A stretch of DNA of 64,000 nucleotides from Bidens hawaiensis (lineage: Eukaryota > Streptophyta > Magnoliopsida > Asterales > Asteraceae). The DNA is taken from contig JAIQDT010000234.1 of the NCBI GenBank assembly GCA_021521415.1, positions 930,001 to 994,000 on the forward strand, read 5' to 3'. Below, one piece after another: positions 1-10,983 of this stretch; the first letter of the stretch is position 1, and each line of letters opens with the position of its first letter. A program made the translations under genes and the position numbers. Under the pieces are notes generated by a model that saw only the letters and a list, made by a program, of their open reading frames with translations, searched no databases and had not been told where the DNA came from.

Positions 1-1081
1 GTGAATGACGCCTTTCTATGGGGATACCTTTAGGAATACTTTATCACCTATTTCAAAGGATAACGGCTTTCTGCGAACATCGGCATAGCTTTTCAGTCAA
101 TCTCGGGCGATTTTCAATTTATTGGAAATTTTACGGATTTTATCGGTGGTTTCTTGAATCAAGTCAGATCGAGTAATTTGAGTGTCTCCGACTTCAGTCC
201 AGCACAAAGGTGATCTACATTTCCGCCCGTACAGCGCTTCGTATGGTGCCGCTTGAATGCTACTGTGATAGCTATTATTATACGAAAATTCAACCACTGA
301 AAGATGTTGATCCCAGTTCCCACCGAAGTCTAGTACACAAGCGCGAAGCAAATCTTCTAAGATTTGAATGGTTCGCTCAGATTGACCGTCGGTTTGGGGA
401 TGGTAGGCGGTGCTTAGGTCAATTCGGGTTCCCAACGCTTCTTGCACGACTTGCCAAAAACAAGAGGTGAAATGGCTATCACGCTCAAAGATGATTGAAA
501 CGGGTACGCCATGTCGGGATACGACTTCGGTTGTGTAAGTGGTTCGGATTGGAAGGAAGTGTGCGGATTTGGTTAGTCGGTCAACTATCACCCATATTGC
601 ATCGTTTCCTCGGGAAGTTTTAGGGAGGTGTGTTACAAAATCCATGGTAATTTGTTCTCATTTCCACTGTGGTATTTCCAGTTGGTGCAACATTCCCGAA
701 TGTTTTTCATATTCGGCCTTAACCCTCGCACAAGTTAAACACTTACCGACATACGTGGCTATATCCTTCTTCATACCGGGCCACCAATAATACTCCTTCA
801 AGTCCTTGTACATCTTATCTGTTCTAGGGTGAATGGAATATTTGGACTTATGGGCTTCGTCCATGATCAAGTCACTCAGATTGCTGAATGTGGGAATCCA
901 AACTCGGTTTTTGTAATATAAAATTCCATCGGTTCTTTCTTCAAAATTTTGTTCTGTTCCATGTAAGTCTTCATCTTCCAAGTGATCTCCTTTTAGAGCT
1001 TCGTTTTGGGCAATACGGATTCGTTCGGTGAGACTAGTTTGGATAATCATTCCAAGTGCCCGGACCCGTAGTGGTTTGACT
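1..1081 (-). pseudogene. pol: GypA pol 3' part: integrase remnant
   Basis: Encodes the end of the inter-domain linker, the HHCC zinc-binding region (around 780-690) and the integrase core. Recognisable stretches include the WWPGMKKD and CLTCARVKAEY motifs and [14 protein letters not shown]. Damage: a Trp codon before the core has become TGA near 643, two further in-frame stops lie below 97, and about ten residues are missing between the first core strand and the VVSRHGVP motif. The second catalytic Asp of the D,D,E triad is replaced by Glu (residues FERD where family members have SDRD). On the 5' side the sequence jumps directly from the RT connection to the linker near 1066, so RNase H is missing. 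Confidence 0.88.
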
Positions 1082-2329
1082 CGGGTCTACATGAATACCG
1101 TGTCGGTTAACAATGTGCCCTAGAAATTGTACCTCTTGTAACTAGAATTCACATTTTGACAGCTTGGCATACAACTTTTCCTGCCTCAACAACTCCAAAA
1201 TGGTTCGTAAGTGTTGATCGAGGTCCTCTTTGGTTTTCGAATATATCAAAATGTCATCAATAAACACGATAACGAATTTGTCGAGGTACGGTTTGCAAAC
1301 TCGATTCATAATATCCATGAAAACTGCGGGAGTATTAGTCAGTCCGAATGGCATAACTAAGAATTCGTAGTGGCCATAACGAGTTCGGAACGCCGTTTTA
1401 GACACATCTTCCTCTTGAAATTTAACTTGATGGTAACCGGATCAAAGGTCAATTTTCGAGAAATAGTTTGCCCCTTGAAGTTGGTCAAATAAGTCATCTA
1501 TTCGTGGAAGAGGGTATCGATTTTTGATGGTAACTTTGTTTAATTCCCGGTAATCAATGCACATTCTAAAACTTCCATCTTTCTTCTTTACAAACAATAC
1601 TGGTGCTTCCAAAGGAGAACACCTAGGACGAATGAAACCCTTATCTAACAACTCCTGTAACTGGTTAGATAATTCTTGCATTTCAGAGGGTGCCAGCCGG
1701 TAAGGTGCCTTAGCAATGGGGGCTGATCCTGGGATTAATTCAATACGGAATTCAACATGTCGGTACGGTGGTAATCCAGGTAGATCATCGGGAAAGACAT
1801 CGGGGTATTCACGTACAACGGGAATCTCTTCTATGCATTTCTCATCAGGGTTCTTTATAGTCACGTTTGCCAAGAATGCCATACAACCTTGGCGTAAACA
1901 TTTCAACACTTTGAAATGAGACACGAGAGGTAATATCGAACTAGACTTCTCTCCTTGTACCACAATCATCTCACCATTCGAAAAGGGGATTTTAACTGTC
2001 TTGTCATTACACACAATCTCTGCCTTATACTTGGTTAACCAGTCCATGCCGACAATAACATTAAAACTTCCTAACTCTACTGGGAGCAGGTCAATAAAGA
2101 ATGGGTGGTCATTTAGAATAATGGAACAGTTTTGGATTATTTGGTTGACAGTTATAGAGTTACCGTTAGCGAGTTCTATAGTATAGGGATTTGTTAGTTC
2201 ACTAACTAGCATATTACCCAGGGATACAAAACTAGTGGAAACAAAGCTACTATCAGCACCCGTGTCAAATAGTACAGAAGCATATTGATTAGAAACAACA
2301 AATGTACCTGTTACTACGTTCAGGTCTTG
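1082..2329 (-). pseudogene. pol: GypA pol 5' part: aspartic protease and reverse transcriptase remnant
   Basis: Protease with a DTGAD active site at about 2265-2250, followed by the GMDWL protease motif, the [13 protein letters not shown] linker and a Ty3/gypsy reverse transcriptase (CIDYRELNK, then [11 protein letters not shown] at about 1250). An Arg codon has become TGA next to KIDL at about 1440, and another stop follows KCEF at about 1142. The reading frame reaches the HVDPS motif after the RT and then breaks at the RNase H deletion. Domain identity is certain from the motifs. Confidence 0.9.
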
Positions 2330-3698
2330 TCATACTTCTCCAGACCCGATAACGAACGTGCGTCCTCTAGGCGCCCCAAAAGTCGATGCTTGATTCCGAC
2401 CGGTGACTGGTCCTTGATTCAGCTTGGGGCAATCCTTTCTAAAATGCTCCGTGCTACCACATTCATAGCAAGCACGGCAGGTTGCTAGGACTGTGATTTG
2501 TTGGATGGGTTGTTGACGAATCGGTTGCGGTCTAGGTGGTTGCGGACGGCGAGGTTGAGTTGCTTGGGTTGGTCGGTTGACAATTCCCATACTAACTCTA
2601 CAACTAGGGCCACTATGCCCCGTTCTCCCACACTTCTGACAAATTAACGGTCTGTACTCACCCACGTGATGAAAACTACATTTATAACATTTTGGCCATG
2701 GTCCCTTGTACCTGTCTCGTTTCACCTCAGAGCTGCTCATGACATAATTTTGTATTGTCAGGCGTGCACGTTTATTTGCTGGCCTTCCTTGTGACCCTGA
2801 TCCATAATCGGTTCGCTTCATAACCGATGATTCCCCGGCCATTCTCAACACTCCACTTCTTACCAAGTCAAAAGTTACGATGCCAGCCTGAGTCACGGCA
2901 TTCTCAAACGACGTGTGACTCACAGAGTTCACCAAACTCCTCACTTCTGGGGCTAAACCCCAAATATAATGTTCAACTCATTTGTCCTCGGGAGTTACTA
3001 ACCAGGGTACTAAGCAGGCCACTTCATTGAAGCGGTTCGTGTATCCCAAATGATTCGCTCCTTTCGTTTCCAGACTCCAGAGTTCGTGTTCTAACCTTTG
3101 TATTTCATTCTTTGGACAGAAATGATCTAGCATTAATGTTTTGAGTCCATCCCAAGTCATGCGGTTAACCGTATCTTGCCCTTTCATCTGAACTGTAGTG
3201 TTCCACCACATCAAAGCATGATTCGTAAAAGTAGAGGCAACACACTTGACAATGTTTTCGGGTGGACAATTGCTAATATTGAGAACATATTCCGTCTTCT
3301 CTATCCATTTGATTAATTTGTTTGGCCCTTCAGTGCCCTTGAAATCAATCGGTTTACAGGCCATAAAGTTTTTAATCGAATATTCTCTTCGAGGGGGATT
3401 AGGGTTGTTATTGTTATTGTTTGGGTTTGGTGGAGGATTATTGTTGTTGACATTATTTGTATCCAGTGGGGGATTATTGGCATTGGGAAGGGCATTTGTA
3501 TTAGGTGGAGGATTATTATTTGTAACTGTTCATTGTTGGTTGGGGAGCATTATTGATTTGTTGCTGGTTTGTTTGCATATTTGCGTTTACACCGGCAGTC
3601 ACCTGTGTTACAATAAGTGGAATTACTGCCTGCGTTTGCCAAGCAATCATCTCGGCTATTTCTGCCTCAGTCATGGGGGTTGCTTTCTTTGGGGCCAT
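2330..3698 (-). pseudogene. gag: GypA gag (nucleocapsid with three zinc knuckles), degraded
   Basis: The start MAPKKATPMTEAEIAEMI at 3698 is the usual N-terminus of this Gag class. An Asn/Pro-rich linker follows, then the retrotransposon Gag domain (FKGTEGPNKLIKWIEKTE, ALMWWNT, YTNRFNE) and Cys/His knuckles at roughly 2690-2410: a CYKC-HH-type knuckle with one Cys replaced by Tyr, a CQKCGRTGHSGPSC knuckle, and CYECGSTEHFRKDC. The N-terminal 60 codons end in a stop near 3516, the frame is disturbed in the Asn-rich linker, and stops lie at about 2978 and 2330. The neighbouring GypC gag has the same order of knuckles. Confidence 0.85.
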
Positions 3699-4043
3699 TC
3701 TATAATGATAAACAAATATAAGCCAATTAATACTAATTCCAGTCTACAGCACTGTATAATAATAATCACAATAAATGTTGTACAGGTAAAGCAGATAACA
3801 TACTGACATTTCACAAATTGTTCTGTACATTGATAATAAAAGGTACATAGACTTAGCCTTATAAAGGCCAGTGCTTGCGTGTATATATCAAAATCTGTCA
3901 CTAAGTGACTGTTAGACTTAACCCTATAAGGGTCAGTGCTTATATTAATATACAAAATTGTGCCCCATGTTAACATAACATACTACTATATACATACATG
4001 GAGTATCAAAAGATCATGTACACATATCTGTAACATCCTGCAT

Positions 4044-4642
4044 CTATCCGTACAAACGATAGACTAACCACAAACATAAAAACAACACCGAAATCATCCA
4101 GTAACAGTTCCACAGTCGAACTGTCACCCTACCCAGACACCAACGGTGGTAGGCATCTGACTGCTGCAAGTTCGGTACTATCTGATGTAACATCGATAAG
4201 CACTGGGTCACGTCCCTCCTTTCCTGGTTAATGTTAGCTATGGCTATCGAGTGGTCTATCACACGGTTAGTCAAGACAGCCATCCAAGAGTTGTTTCCTG
4301 CGTTTGGGAGGTCAGGGCGAGGAGTAGGTACATAGGTGGAGTAGGTGATCTAGCTACTCTAGCAGGTGAACGATACTGACTGTTAACTTCGTTTTGAGCT
4401 CTGCGTGGTGACCTGGGTGGATAACTATCGCATCTGTAGCCGGACAGATCAGACACATTTCTAGGTAGCTCTATACAAATAATTTCTTCTTCCACTTCTT
4501 CCTCATCCTCCTCCGGTTCCTCTTCTGGGTCCTCCTCCTCTGGATCATCGTCCGGTTCCTCCTCTGGATCCTCCTCCTCAGCCGAGATTACCGGTTCTTC
4601 TTCCGATACGTAATCGTTATTCCTTGACATGACTCTGCACAA
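4044..4642 (-). pseudogene. Leader ORF of GypA: acidic protein remnant of unknown function
   Basis: Two overlapping minus-strand frames (4642-4271 and 4283-4044) lie between the primer binding site and gag. The first encodes about 40 residues that are almost only Glu, Asp and Pro (from SEEEPVI to EEEVEEEI), then an Arg/Ser/Pro-rich stretch. The second continues with a helical-looking segment (INQERRDVTQCLSMLHQIV) and a hydrophobic tail. Reading both frames around 4300-4340 suggests one protein of about 200 residues broken by a single frameshift, because the Pro-rich composition continues across the switch. I do not recognise the protein. The alternative is chance translation of a purine-rich leader. 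Confidence 0.4.
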
Positions 4643-4891
4643 AGGTTAGTTATAAGAATAATATCTATTGCTAGCACTAACTATTGTCAGGGAGATTAAT
4701 TAATTAAGCCAAATTTAATATTAACTATATTAGAATATAATATTAGTTTTATTAAATATTAATTTTAATTATTATTAAAATTAATACTGAATATAAATGA
4801 ATATAATATTAATAATAAAATTTACCGTCATCAACAGTATCGTACGTACACGTATTTGTATACTTTGTTCCAAATAAGCACGTATGAGTGT

Positions 4892-4895
<4 letters not shown>

Positions 4896-4926
<31 letters not shown>
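4896..4926. repeat. (AT)n microsatellite
   Basis: Uninterrupted alternating AT run in the GypA leader. Confidence 0.95.
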
Positions 4927-5182
4927 TTACACGTTACCTTTTATACACATATGTTGCCATTTTTACGTAACCACACGTTCCGCGACTTCTCCCCGAATTC
5001 CCTCGTATAAGCAAGTCTGTTATTATTTTCCGGATGACAATAACTTACTTGCCCAACAAGTTCATCCCGACCTCCATCGGTATATAATATTAAATTATCA
5101 TTTAGATATTTCCTAGAGTTAATCGAGCCTACGGTTATATTTTAGGCACCCAAAGAGATAACCTAATCTTTTATAACCAAGG

Positions 5183-5194
5183 GCTCTGATACCA
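5183..5194 (-). other. GypA primer binding site (initiator tRNA-Met)
   Basis: The minus strand reads TGGTATCAGAGC, the complement of the 3' end of plant initiator Met tRNA, five bases inside the LTR edge at 5200. This fixes the orientation and marks the LTR on its right as the 5' LTR. Confidence 0.92.
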
Positions 5195-5199
5195 ACTTC

Positions 5200-8100
5200 T
5201 GTCACACCCCGACTAGCACAATGCGGAAGCGTAAAACGGGAATGTAACAGACACCTCTGGTATCAACACATTGTTTATAAAGAAACATCACAAACTAATT
5301 TACAATATATTACATTTCATTGTTCTATCATTATTTTACATTCTAGGTGATACAAACCAAACTTGTTCGTTAACTATACGATCTTACTACTAACACCCTT
5401 GCTTCTGTTCACATAGCATCAACCACACACCTTGGGCAAGTAACAGATCACCAAATCATTCCGATTTAGGTACACTTGAAAAGCAGTTTAAAACGGGTCA
5501 ACTACTAGAGTTGGTGAGTTTCACGAGTTTCAAGAAAACAGTTATGAGTATTCACAAGTCAACACTTGTAATCATGATATAAGTATGTATGCATGTAAAT
5601 GATGTAATTATGCTAAGCTACAGTGAAGCCTTGACTGTTTGTGCTGCGTGCATCCATTTCCCACGCCCAATCAACAACTGTGGCCCCCTTTCCGCCCACA
5701 ATATGCCCCAAGTAGCTATGTCTAACACTACAAAGCGTGTTTGTATATTAATGGTCATGTGCAAACGGGGTAAAGTCTCAGCAACACATGTCGGCTCCGT
5801 TTGGGTTTGTCAAACCAATAGTACTATTCACAAGCCACCGGCTCGAAGTTAATCACTGTGTTAGTGAGGATTTTCGGGTGTTAACACTTAGATAATTCAC
5901 ATCAATAAATGTTTCAGGTGTGTATATGTAATTAAACATGCTTTTCACCCCAAAAGTTCGTAAAACAGTTTAGAAGTGGGGTCAGGAAACTCACTGTTTA
6001 GTAGATAATCATTAGCACGTCGGTTCGAGGTTTGTATAACTTGCAATCACGGTTTCCTATAATCAATATTATAATAATATTAATATTTTATATTATAATA
6101 ATCTCAATACTAAACGAGACTGTAAAACTAATCTGGGTATAGCTAGAACGCCCATAAAGTGGCAATAGGCTTAGGTTGTGATGTTGTTCAATGTCTAATA
6201 CTTAAAATCGAATTTGGCTCAGTTTCCCGTTTTCCCAGCTGGCCAAGTTACTCGTTTACGCGTTAGAAAACAGTTATGGGGAAATGTGCTTGGGTAAATG
6301 TGTTAGTTAATAAAATGATTAAATTATAAAAATGATCACATATTGGGGTCCCGGATTAGCTACAGGGCCTGTCTCCGTTAATTCAGTTTGATTTGAGAAG
6401 AAACGTGCACAATCTATCCAGATTATCCAGGTTTCTCCTAGAAATGTTTGTTTTTACTTAGTTAATCCAAAAATATGATTTTTGATCACTCTTGGTGTTT
6501 TGATATTCCTGCAGGTTCGTTAGCCGCGAACTTGCCGGTTTTTATAAAAACTGAATTTGTTTAATCTTCAAATTAGCATAATTAATTAACCGTTAATCAT
6601 TAAATTATGAAAATTAAGCCACTTATCAATTAAAATATGTAGATTTTTATAAAAATATTTCTGGGATTATTTACTGATTTATTAATTTATAAAAATTCAT
6701 TTTATCAGCTATATTTCGCCTGAAAATCGTCCGTTTACCCCAAACAATTTCCAAAAATTCCACAAAATTTTATGAATACTCAAGTTATATCCCAAAACAA
6801 CCTGTTTCAATTCCAGAATGTAAAAAGCTCGTGCGATATTCTTTTCGGCCCAAATTCGGCTACAAAAATTCACACAAATGTATATGCACAAAACACCCTT
6901 AGACTTGTCCAAAAGATCCCAAAATTCATATGTGATCAAAATACATTAAATCTAAATTCCCAGAAAAATTTCATAATTTTTGAACCCTTTTAACTATTTT
7001 TCGCCATTAAATGTCCCAATTCGGTAATAAATTCGCCAAATATTCTCGGATGGTCAAAAAATTACCAAATTTGAACAGGGACTCAATGACATGGTCCCTG
7101 ATGTTCCTGAAAAATGTCAAGTCCTAATAATATGTACATCACAACCTTAACCTAAACAGCCCGTAAGAGAGTGTTTCAGCATTACCTTAGCGGTTTAGGT
7201 TCGTTTCCGCCTTTCTAATCAACTTTTCAAGCTCTTGTGCTCCTATGTAGGCTAGATACAAGTCCTATATCACAAACCAAGAAATTTTTCATCAAATTAA
7301 CAGCCCTTAACTTTGAGTTTCGGCCAGTGCACAAAAACGAACTTTTGAACCATAAAAATGTCGTTTCAACCCTTTAATCCGTGTTTATGGCCAAAAAAAC
7401 TATCAAACCAGGTTCCTTACCATGTGTATGATAAAAACATGTTTCTGGACCATTTTTAGGATTTTTACATGGTTAGGAATGATTTTTGGCAATCAAACTA
7501 TGTTTATTTGCTATTAATCAATGTTAAACAAATGTAAAAGTATCTTATTTAAGTTGTTTACCTTAGGGTTTATGTAAACTTGCTGGAGAAGAAGGTTATT
7601 TCCAGATGTTTGTATGTGGAAGAATGTGCTAAAATATCTCAAATATGTTTAAGTATGAAAAAAATCAAGAAAGGGGGGGGGGGGGTCCAAGGTTGCGGCC
7701 GGAAATGGGCTTGGCCCTCCTTGGGCCCATTTTGGGACAAATAACTAATTCTTCAAGCCCACACGTGAAATTCCAGGTCCAAATTTACATCGGGTTCGGT
7801 TTTTTTGACGCGAAAAACTTATCGGGTGCGTTAAACAATGCGAAAACGAGTGTTTTTTGGCTAGTTTTGTGTAAATTCATAAAAACATACTGTATGTTTG
7901 TAAAAATCAAAAATATTTTCATGGGTCGCTTAAAACATTTCAAATAAGTGTTTGGTAAATCTTTTTCGGCTTAACGGATGATACAATGCTTGGTTTGTAA
8001 CTATTTTTCGCGTTTAAATCTATAGCGGGTAGTTAAACGAGCATGTTTTCGTTTAACTTTTTTTCTATCAAACTAAGGCCATATTACTAATATTTTAGCT

Positions 8101-8257
8101 TAAATTAAACGTATATCACTTATAGATGGCCCCCCGGGATATCTGGGTCATAACCCATCCCGTTCGGTTAATCGTTCGTTTGTTACGCAAAAAGTGTTTA
8201 TTTGCTTAATCGGTAAATACGTACTGAGGTGTACCTTGTTTTGGCTCAAATGTCACA
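5200..8257 (-). repeat. GypA 5' LTR (3058 bp)
   Basis: In element orientation the LTR starts TGTGACATTTGAGCC at 8257 and ends GGTGTGACA at 5200, next to the primer binding site. A diverged copy of the same LTR lies in the opposite orientation at 26865-29439, which confirms the outer boundary independently. It is AT-rich and contains a G homopolymer (about 7675-7686). The small ORFs in it share no recognisable domain and are not genes. Confidence 0.88.
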
Positions 8258-9989
8258 TCATTTGTCAACTGAAAAGAAATGATGACGGGCAAATCGGCCT
8301 CACCGTCCAAGAAAGAATACTCCAAATGTGGAGGTAGCTCTTTTAGCTCAAGGGACGGCGGCGCCTCAATCGATGGTCTCTCCTTCGGTCCCTCGGTGCT
8401 ATCGGCAACCGTGAACACCTCAGGGTATTCAGGAGGTGAGCTAGCAAGAATGCTTAGGTCATGCTCCGGGGGAACATCAACCTCGTCCTCCTGATTAAGC
8501 AAATCTGCTCCAGATATGTAGTCAAGACAGCGCTCGAACTGAGATATGAACGTGTCAAGAAAATAAACGGAATCGTCCTAACTACTGGAGTTCCTCATCG
8601 ATTTTACAACATCGAAGGTGACATTCTCCTCCCCTACACGAAGTGTAATTTTTTCGTCGAAGACGTCAATAAGCGCTTTAGCAGTGCGCAGGAAGGGACG
8701 TCCCAAAATGAGTGGGACCTGATCGTCAGCCTCTATGTCAAGAATAACAAAATCCACGGGGAAAAAGAATTTATCGACTTTAACGAGTACGTTTTCCATA
8801 ATTCCCCGCGGATATTTTTCCGAATGGTCGGCCAAGGATAAACTCATGCGCGTTGGGACCGGCTCGCCAAGGTCTAGCTTTTTATAAAGAGAATATGGCA
8901 TGAGATTTATGCTAGCCCCTAAATCGGCTAACACGTAGCTCTTAGTCGAGCTGCCAAACAAAATCGGGATCGTGAAGTGTCTCGGGTCTGCTAATTTTTC
9001 CGGCAGCTGGTTCTGGACTACCACAGAGCATCCTTCATTTAGACAAACCGTCGAAAGCCCCTCCAGCTTCTTCTTATTCGAAAGAAGGTCATTTAAGAAT
9101 TTAGCATATTTGGGCATATGCTGGAGTGCTTTGACAAACGAAAGATTTGTTTTAAGTTGTTTAAACATGTCGAAGAAATGTCCATATTCCTCCACATACT
9201 TCTACCGCCGAAGACGAGCAGAATACGGAACTCGAGTAAGATCGACTTCGGGACTCTTCTTCCCTTCAATCTTCTTCTCAACAACCTTCTTCGCAGGAGA
9301 CTCACCATTTGACGCAGTACTTCCTCCGGCTCGCCTCTCGTGCGTCCTCACAGGAGCCTCCATCTCTATCTCCTCGTCCACCGGCTCCTCATCATCTGCT
9401 GGCGGCTGCTCTCTATCGCCTCCTCTGCCACTGCGGGTGGTCATCGCCTTCAACTGTGCCTTCGGGTTAAGCTCGGTGCTTCCCTGAAATGCTCCAACCT
9501 GCTTATTATGTAGCATATGCTTCATCATCTCATCCACCTTTCGAGACATCTCCAAAAATGATGACTACTGGTTCTTCAATAAGGTGTCGTGCTCAGCCAG
9601 CCTCTGCTGTGTGTTATTGTCTCTATCAATAAGGTGGGAAAGCATGGTAGATTGCTTAGTAAAAAGCTCCTTAAGATCCGGATCCATACCGCTACTCTTC
9701 CCGGCACTCGAACTCCCTGCCACCTCTGTATCTCTAGCTGACTCTGCTCCTACCTCGGTTGAAAGCCCTGAGCATTACCTCCCGACCTCCAACCATAGTT
9801 GGAGCTATTCCTCCATCCTGGGTTCCCGTAGACATTTGGCCCTCGATTCTGATTTCCCAAGTAGTCCACCTGCTCCTGCTGATCGACCGGACAATCAACT
9901 GTGTCGTGCCCTCCTCGGCAGATCTCGCACCTCTGAACGACCTTCTTCAAGTCCTTAATTTCTCTCTGCATTACCTCTAAGGCAGCCAT
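8258..9989 (-). pseudogene. Athila-like Ty3/gypsy gag C-terminus and protease, broken
   Basis: Minus-strand remnant. At 9989-9750 lies a knuckle-like segment (RCEICRGGHDTVDC); after a frameshift, 9555-9202 carries the KAQLKAMTTRSGR motif and a charged linker; 9195-8258 carries the protease domain (FTIPILFGS, ADLGASINLMP, LADHSEKYPRGIMENVLV, PLILGRPFLRTA). The active-site triplet reads DLG-Ala-Ser, the form I associate with Athila-type elements. Stops interrupt the frame at about 9199 and 8578, but it resumes in phase. The frame ends abruptly at 8258 where the GypA LTR was inserted, so RT and later domains would lie left of the window. Clade assignment is by motif memory. Confidence 0.8.
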
Positions 9990-10515
9990 GATGCTAGTAT
10001 CATTCGAAACTTGATGGACGCCTCGAGCGGAAGAAGTGGTGGTTTTAGAAGTACCTCGGGTAGACGGCCCCTACTGCTCGGCTAGGGCGAAACTCTCAAA
10101 CATCTACTCACACTCATAAATCTTTTATTTTTAGTATATTGCCCTTTTATTTTGGGAAATTCCTTAAGAATTCTCGTATTTTGTTTTTGCTCCCTCACCT
10201 TAAAGCATGGGAGTGTGACATGTTCGGTAGCAACCGTAAGGGGTGAGAGAACTGTGAGTCGGGCCTTGGCAAAACGGTTCCAATAACCAAAGGTAAGATA
10301 CTATTCCTTACCTGGAGGATAACCTGACCATAGTACTCGAACCTCTAGGCCAAAACAGAACAAATGTCACACGACCGTAACTTTAAGTGGTCAAACGTGA
10401 CTGGTTAAACGGTTACATTCCTTTTATTAAACCGAATTCACGGTGGTTCGTGGCTAAATTCGGGAAAACTTCCAATATTATGTTTTATTATTATTTATTT
10501 TAAAAATGCTTAGTT
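9990..10515. other. Non-coding flank left of Sire-1
   Basis: The first ~90 bases can still be read as the N-terminal side of the Athila-like gag remnant with a stop. The rest (10100-10515) is AT-rich with no coding signal or recognised repeat. Confidence 0.5.
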
Positions 10516-10520
10516 GGATG
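10516..10520. other. Target site duplication of Sire-1 (GGATG), left
   Basis: GGATG directly before the TGTTAGG start of the LTR; the same five bases follow the 3' LTR at 24507-24511. Confidence 0.95.
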
Positions 10521-10967
10521 TGTTAGGACATGAAATGTCATGTGTATGTCCCCAGTTCTATCAGGATGGTTCGATATGAAGATAACGATCGTGAAACTAA
10601 GTTAACGGACTGAAAATGTCAAAAGAAACTGATTCGATCGAATCAGTGACTGATTCGATCGAACCAGGTCTCGTTCGATCGAATGAGAGACTCATTCGAT
10701 CGAACCAGTTTTCGATATATAAACGAAACTTAGGAAATTTCACGAGAGCACACATTCTACACACAGTCACGAACCACCACTCTGCTGAAATACTCTCTGC
10801 CCGTTCTTCACGTGTCGGTCCTTTCCTCCGTCCCTAGGTGTCAAACCGTCTTAGGAATCGTTACCGCGCGTTGTTGATCACCACCGAATCGCCGTGTTAG
10901 AGGATTCCGCACTCTAACACGTTGCCCCGTGAATCGTTGGGAAACCGTGTCCCGCACCGGTCCGACA
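10521..10967 (+). repeat. Sire-1 5' LTR (447 bp)
   Basis: Starts TGTTAGGACATG and ends GTCCGACA. It contains several ATTCGATCGAAT-like palindromes at 10630-10705, directly upstream of a TATA-like sequence. The 73-codon ORF in the LTR is only a translation of these repeats and recurs in the 3' LTR. Confidence 0.96.
10715..10724 (+). promoter_or_regulatory. Probable TATA box of the Sire-1 LTR promoter
   Basis: ATATATAAAC immediately after the palindrome cluster, at a position suited to the U3/R boundary. The identical site in the 3' LTR is at 24254-24263. Confidence 0.65.
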
Positions 10968-10970
10968 AAG

Positions 10971-10983
10971 TGGCATCAGAGCC
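10971..10983 (+). other. Sire-1 primer binding site (tRNA-Met type)
   Basis: TGGCATCAGAGCC, three bases after the LTR; matches the initiator Met tRNA complement except C for T at the fourth base. Confidence 0.88.

Larger units (their letters stand above)
3699..5182 (-). other. GypA untranslated leader (1.5 kb)
   Basis: Sequence between the primer binding site and the gag start. Besides the acidic ORF it holds a 29-bp imperfect direct repeat (near 3848 and near 3914, starting tagactta and ending cagtgctt), an AT-rich tract at 4700-4830 and an AT dinucleotide run. The leader is long compared with the roughly 200-bp leader of GypC. Confidence 0.7.
1..8257 (-). mobile_element. GypA: degenerate Ty3/gypsy element, truncated by left window edge
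   Basis: Minus-strand element read from right to left: 5' LTR (8257 to 5200), primer binding site, a 1.5-kb leader, gag, protease, reverse transcriptase and integrase; the 3' LTR lies outside the window. Domain order PR-RT-IN is that of Ty3/gypsy. The Gag zinc-knuckle layout resembles the intact GypC element further right, so they probably share a chromodomain (Tekay/Del-like) lineage, although the chromodomain itself is outside the window. Several stop codons, a deletion of the RNase H region and a changed integrase active site show it is dead. It is inserted in an Athila-like pseudogene. The five bases outside the LTR are TCATT, but the matching duplication cannot be tested here. Confidence 0.9.

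Noticed and set aside
3246..3806. 186-codon plus-strand ORF with hydrophobic Gly/Leu-rich translation
   Set aside because: Antisense of the Asn/Pro-rich GypA gag linker; the composition is explained by the gag strand.
4856..5116. Plus-strand ORF with Ile-Tyr repeats
   Set aside because: Translation of an AT microsatellite in the GypA leader.
10616..10837. 73-codon ORF, identical copy at 24155-24376
   Set aside because: Lies wholly in the Sire-1 LTR and mostly translates the ATTCGATCGAAT repeats.
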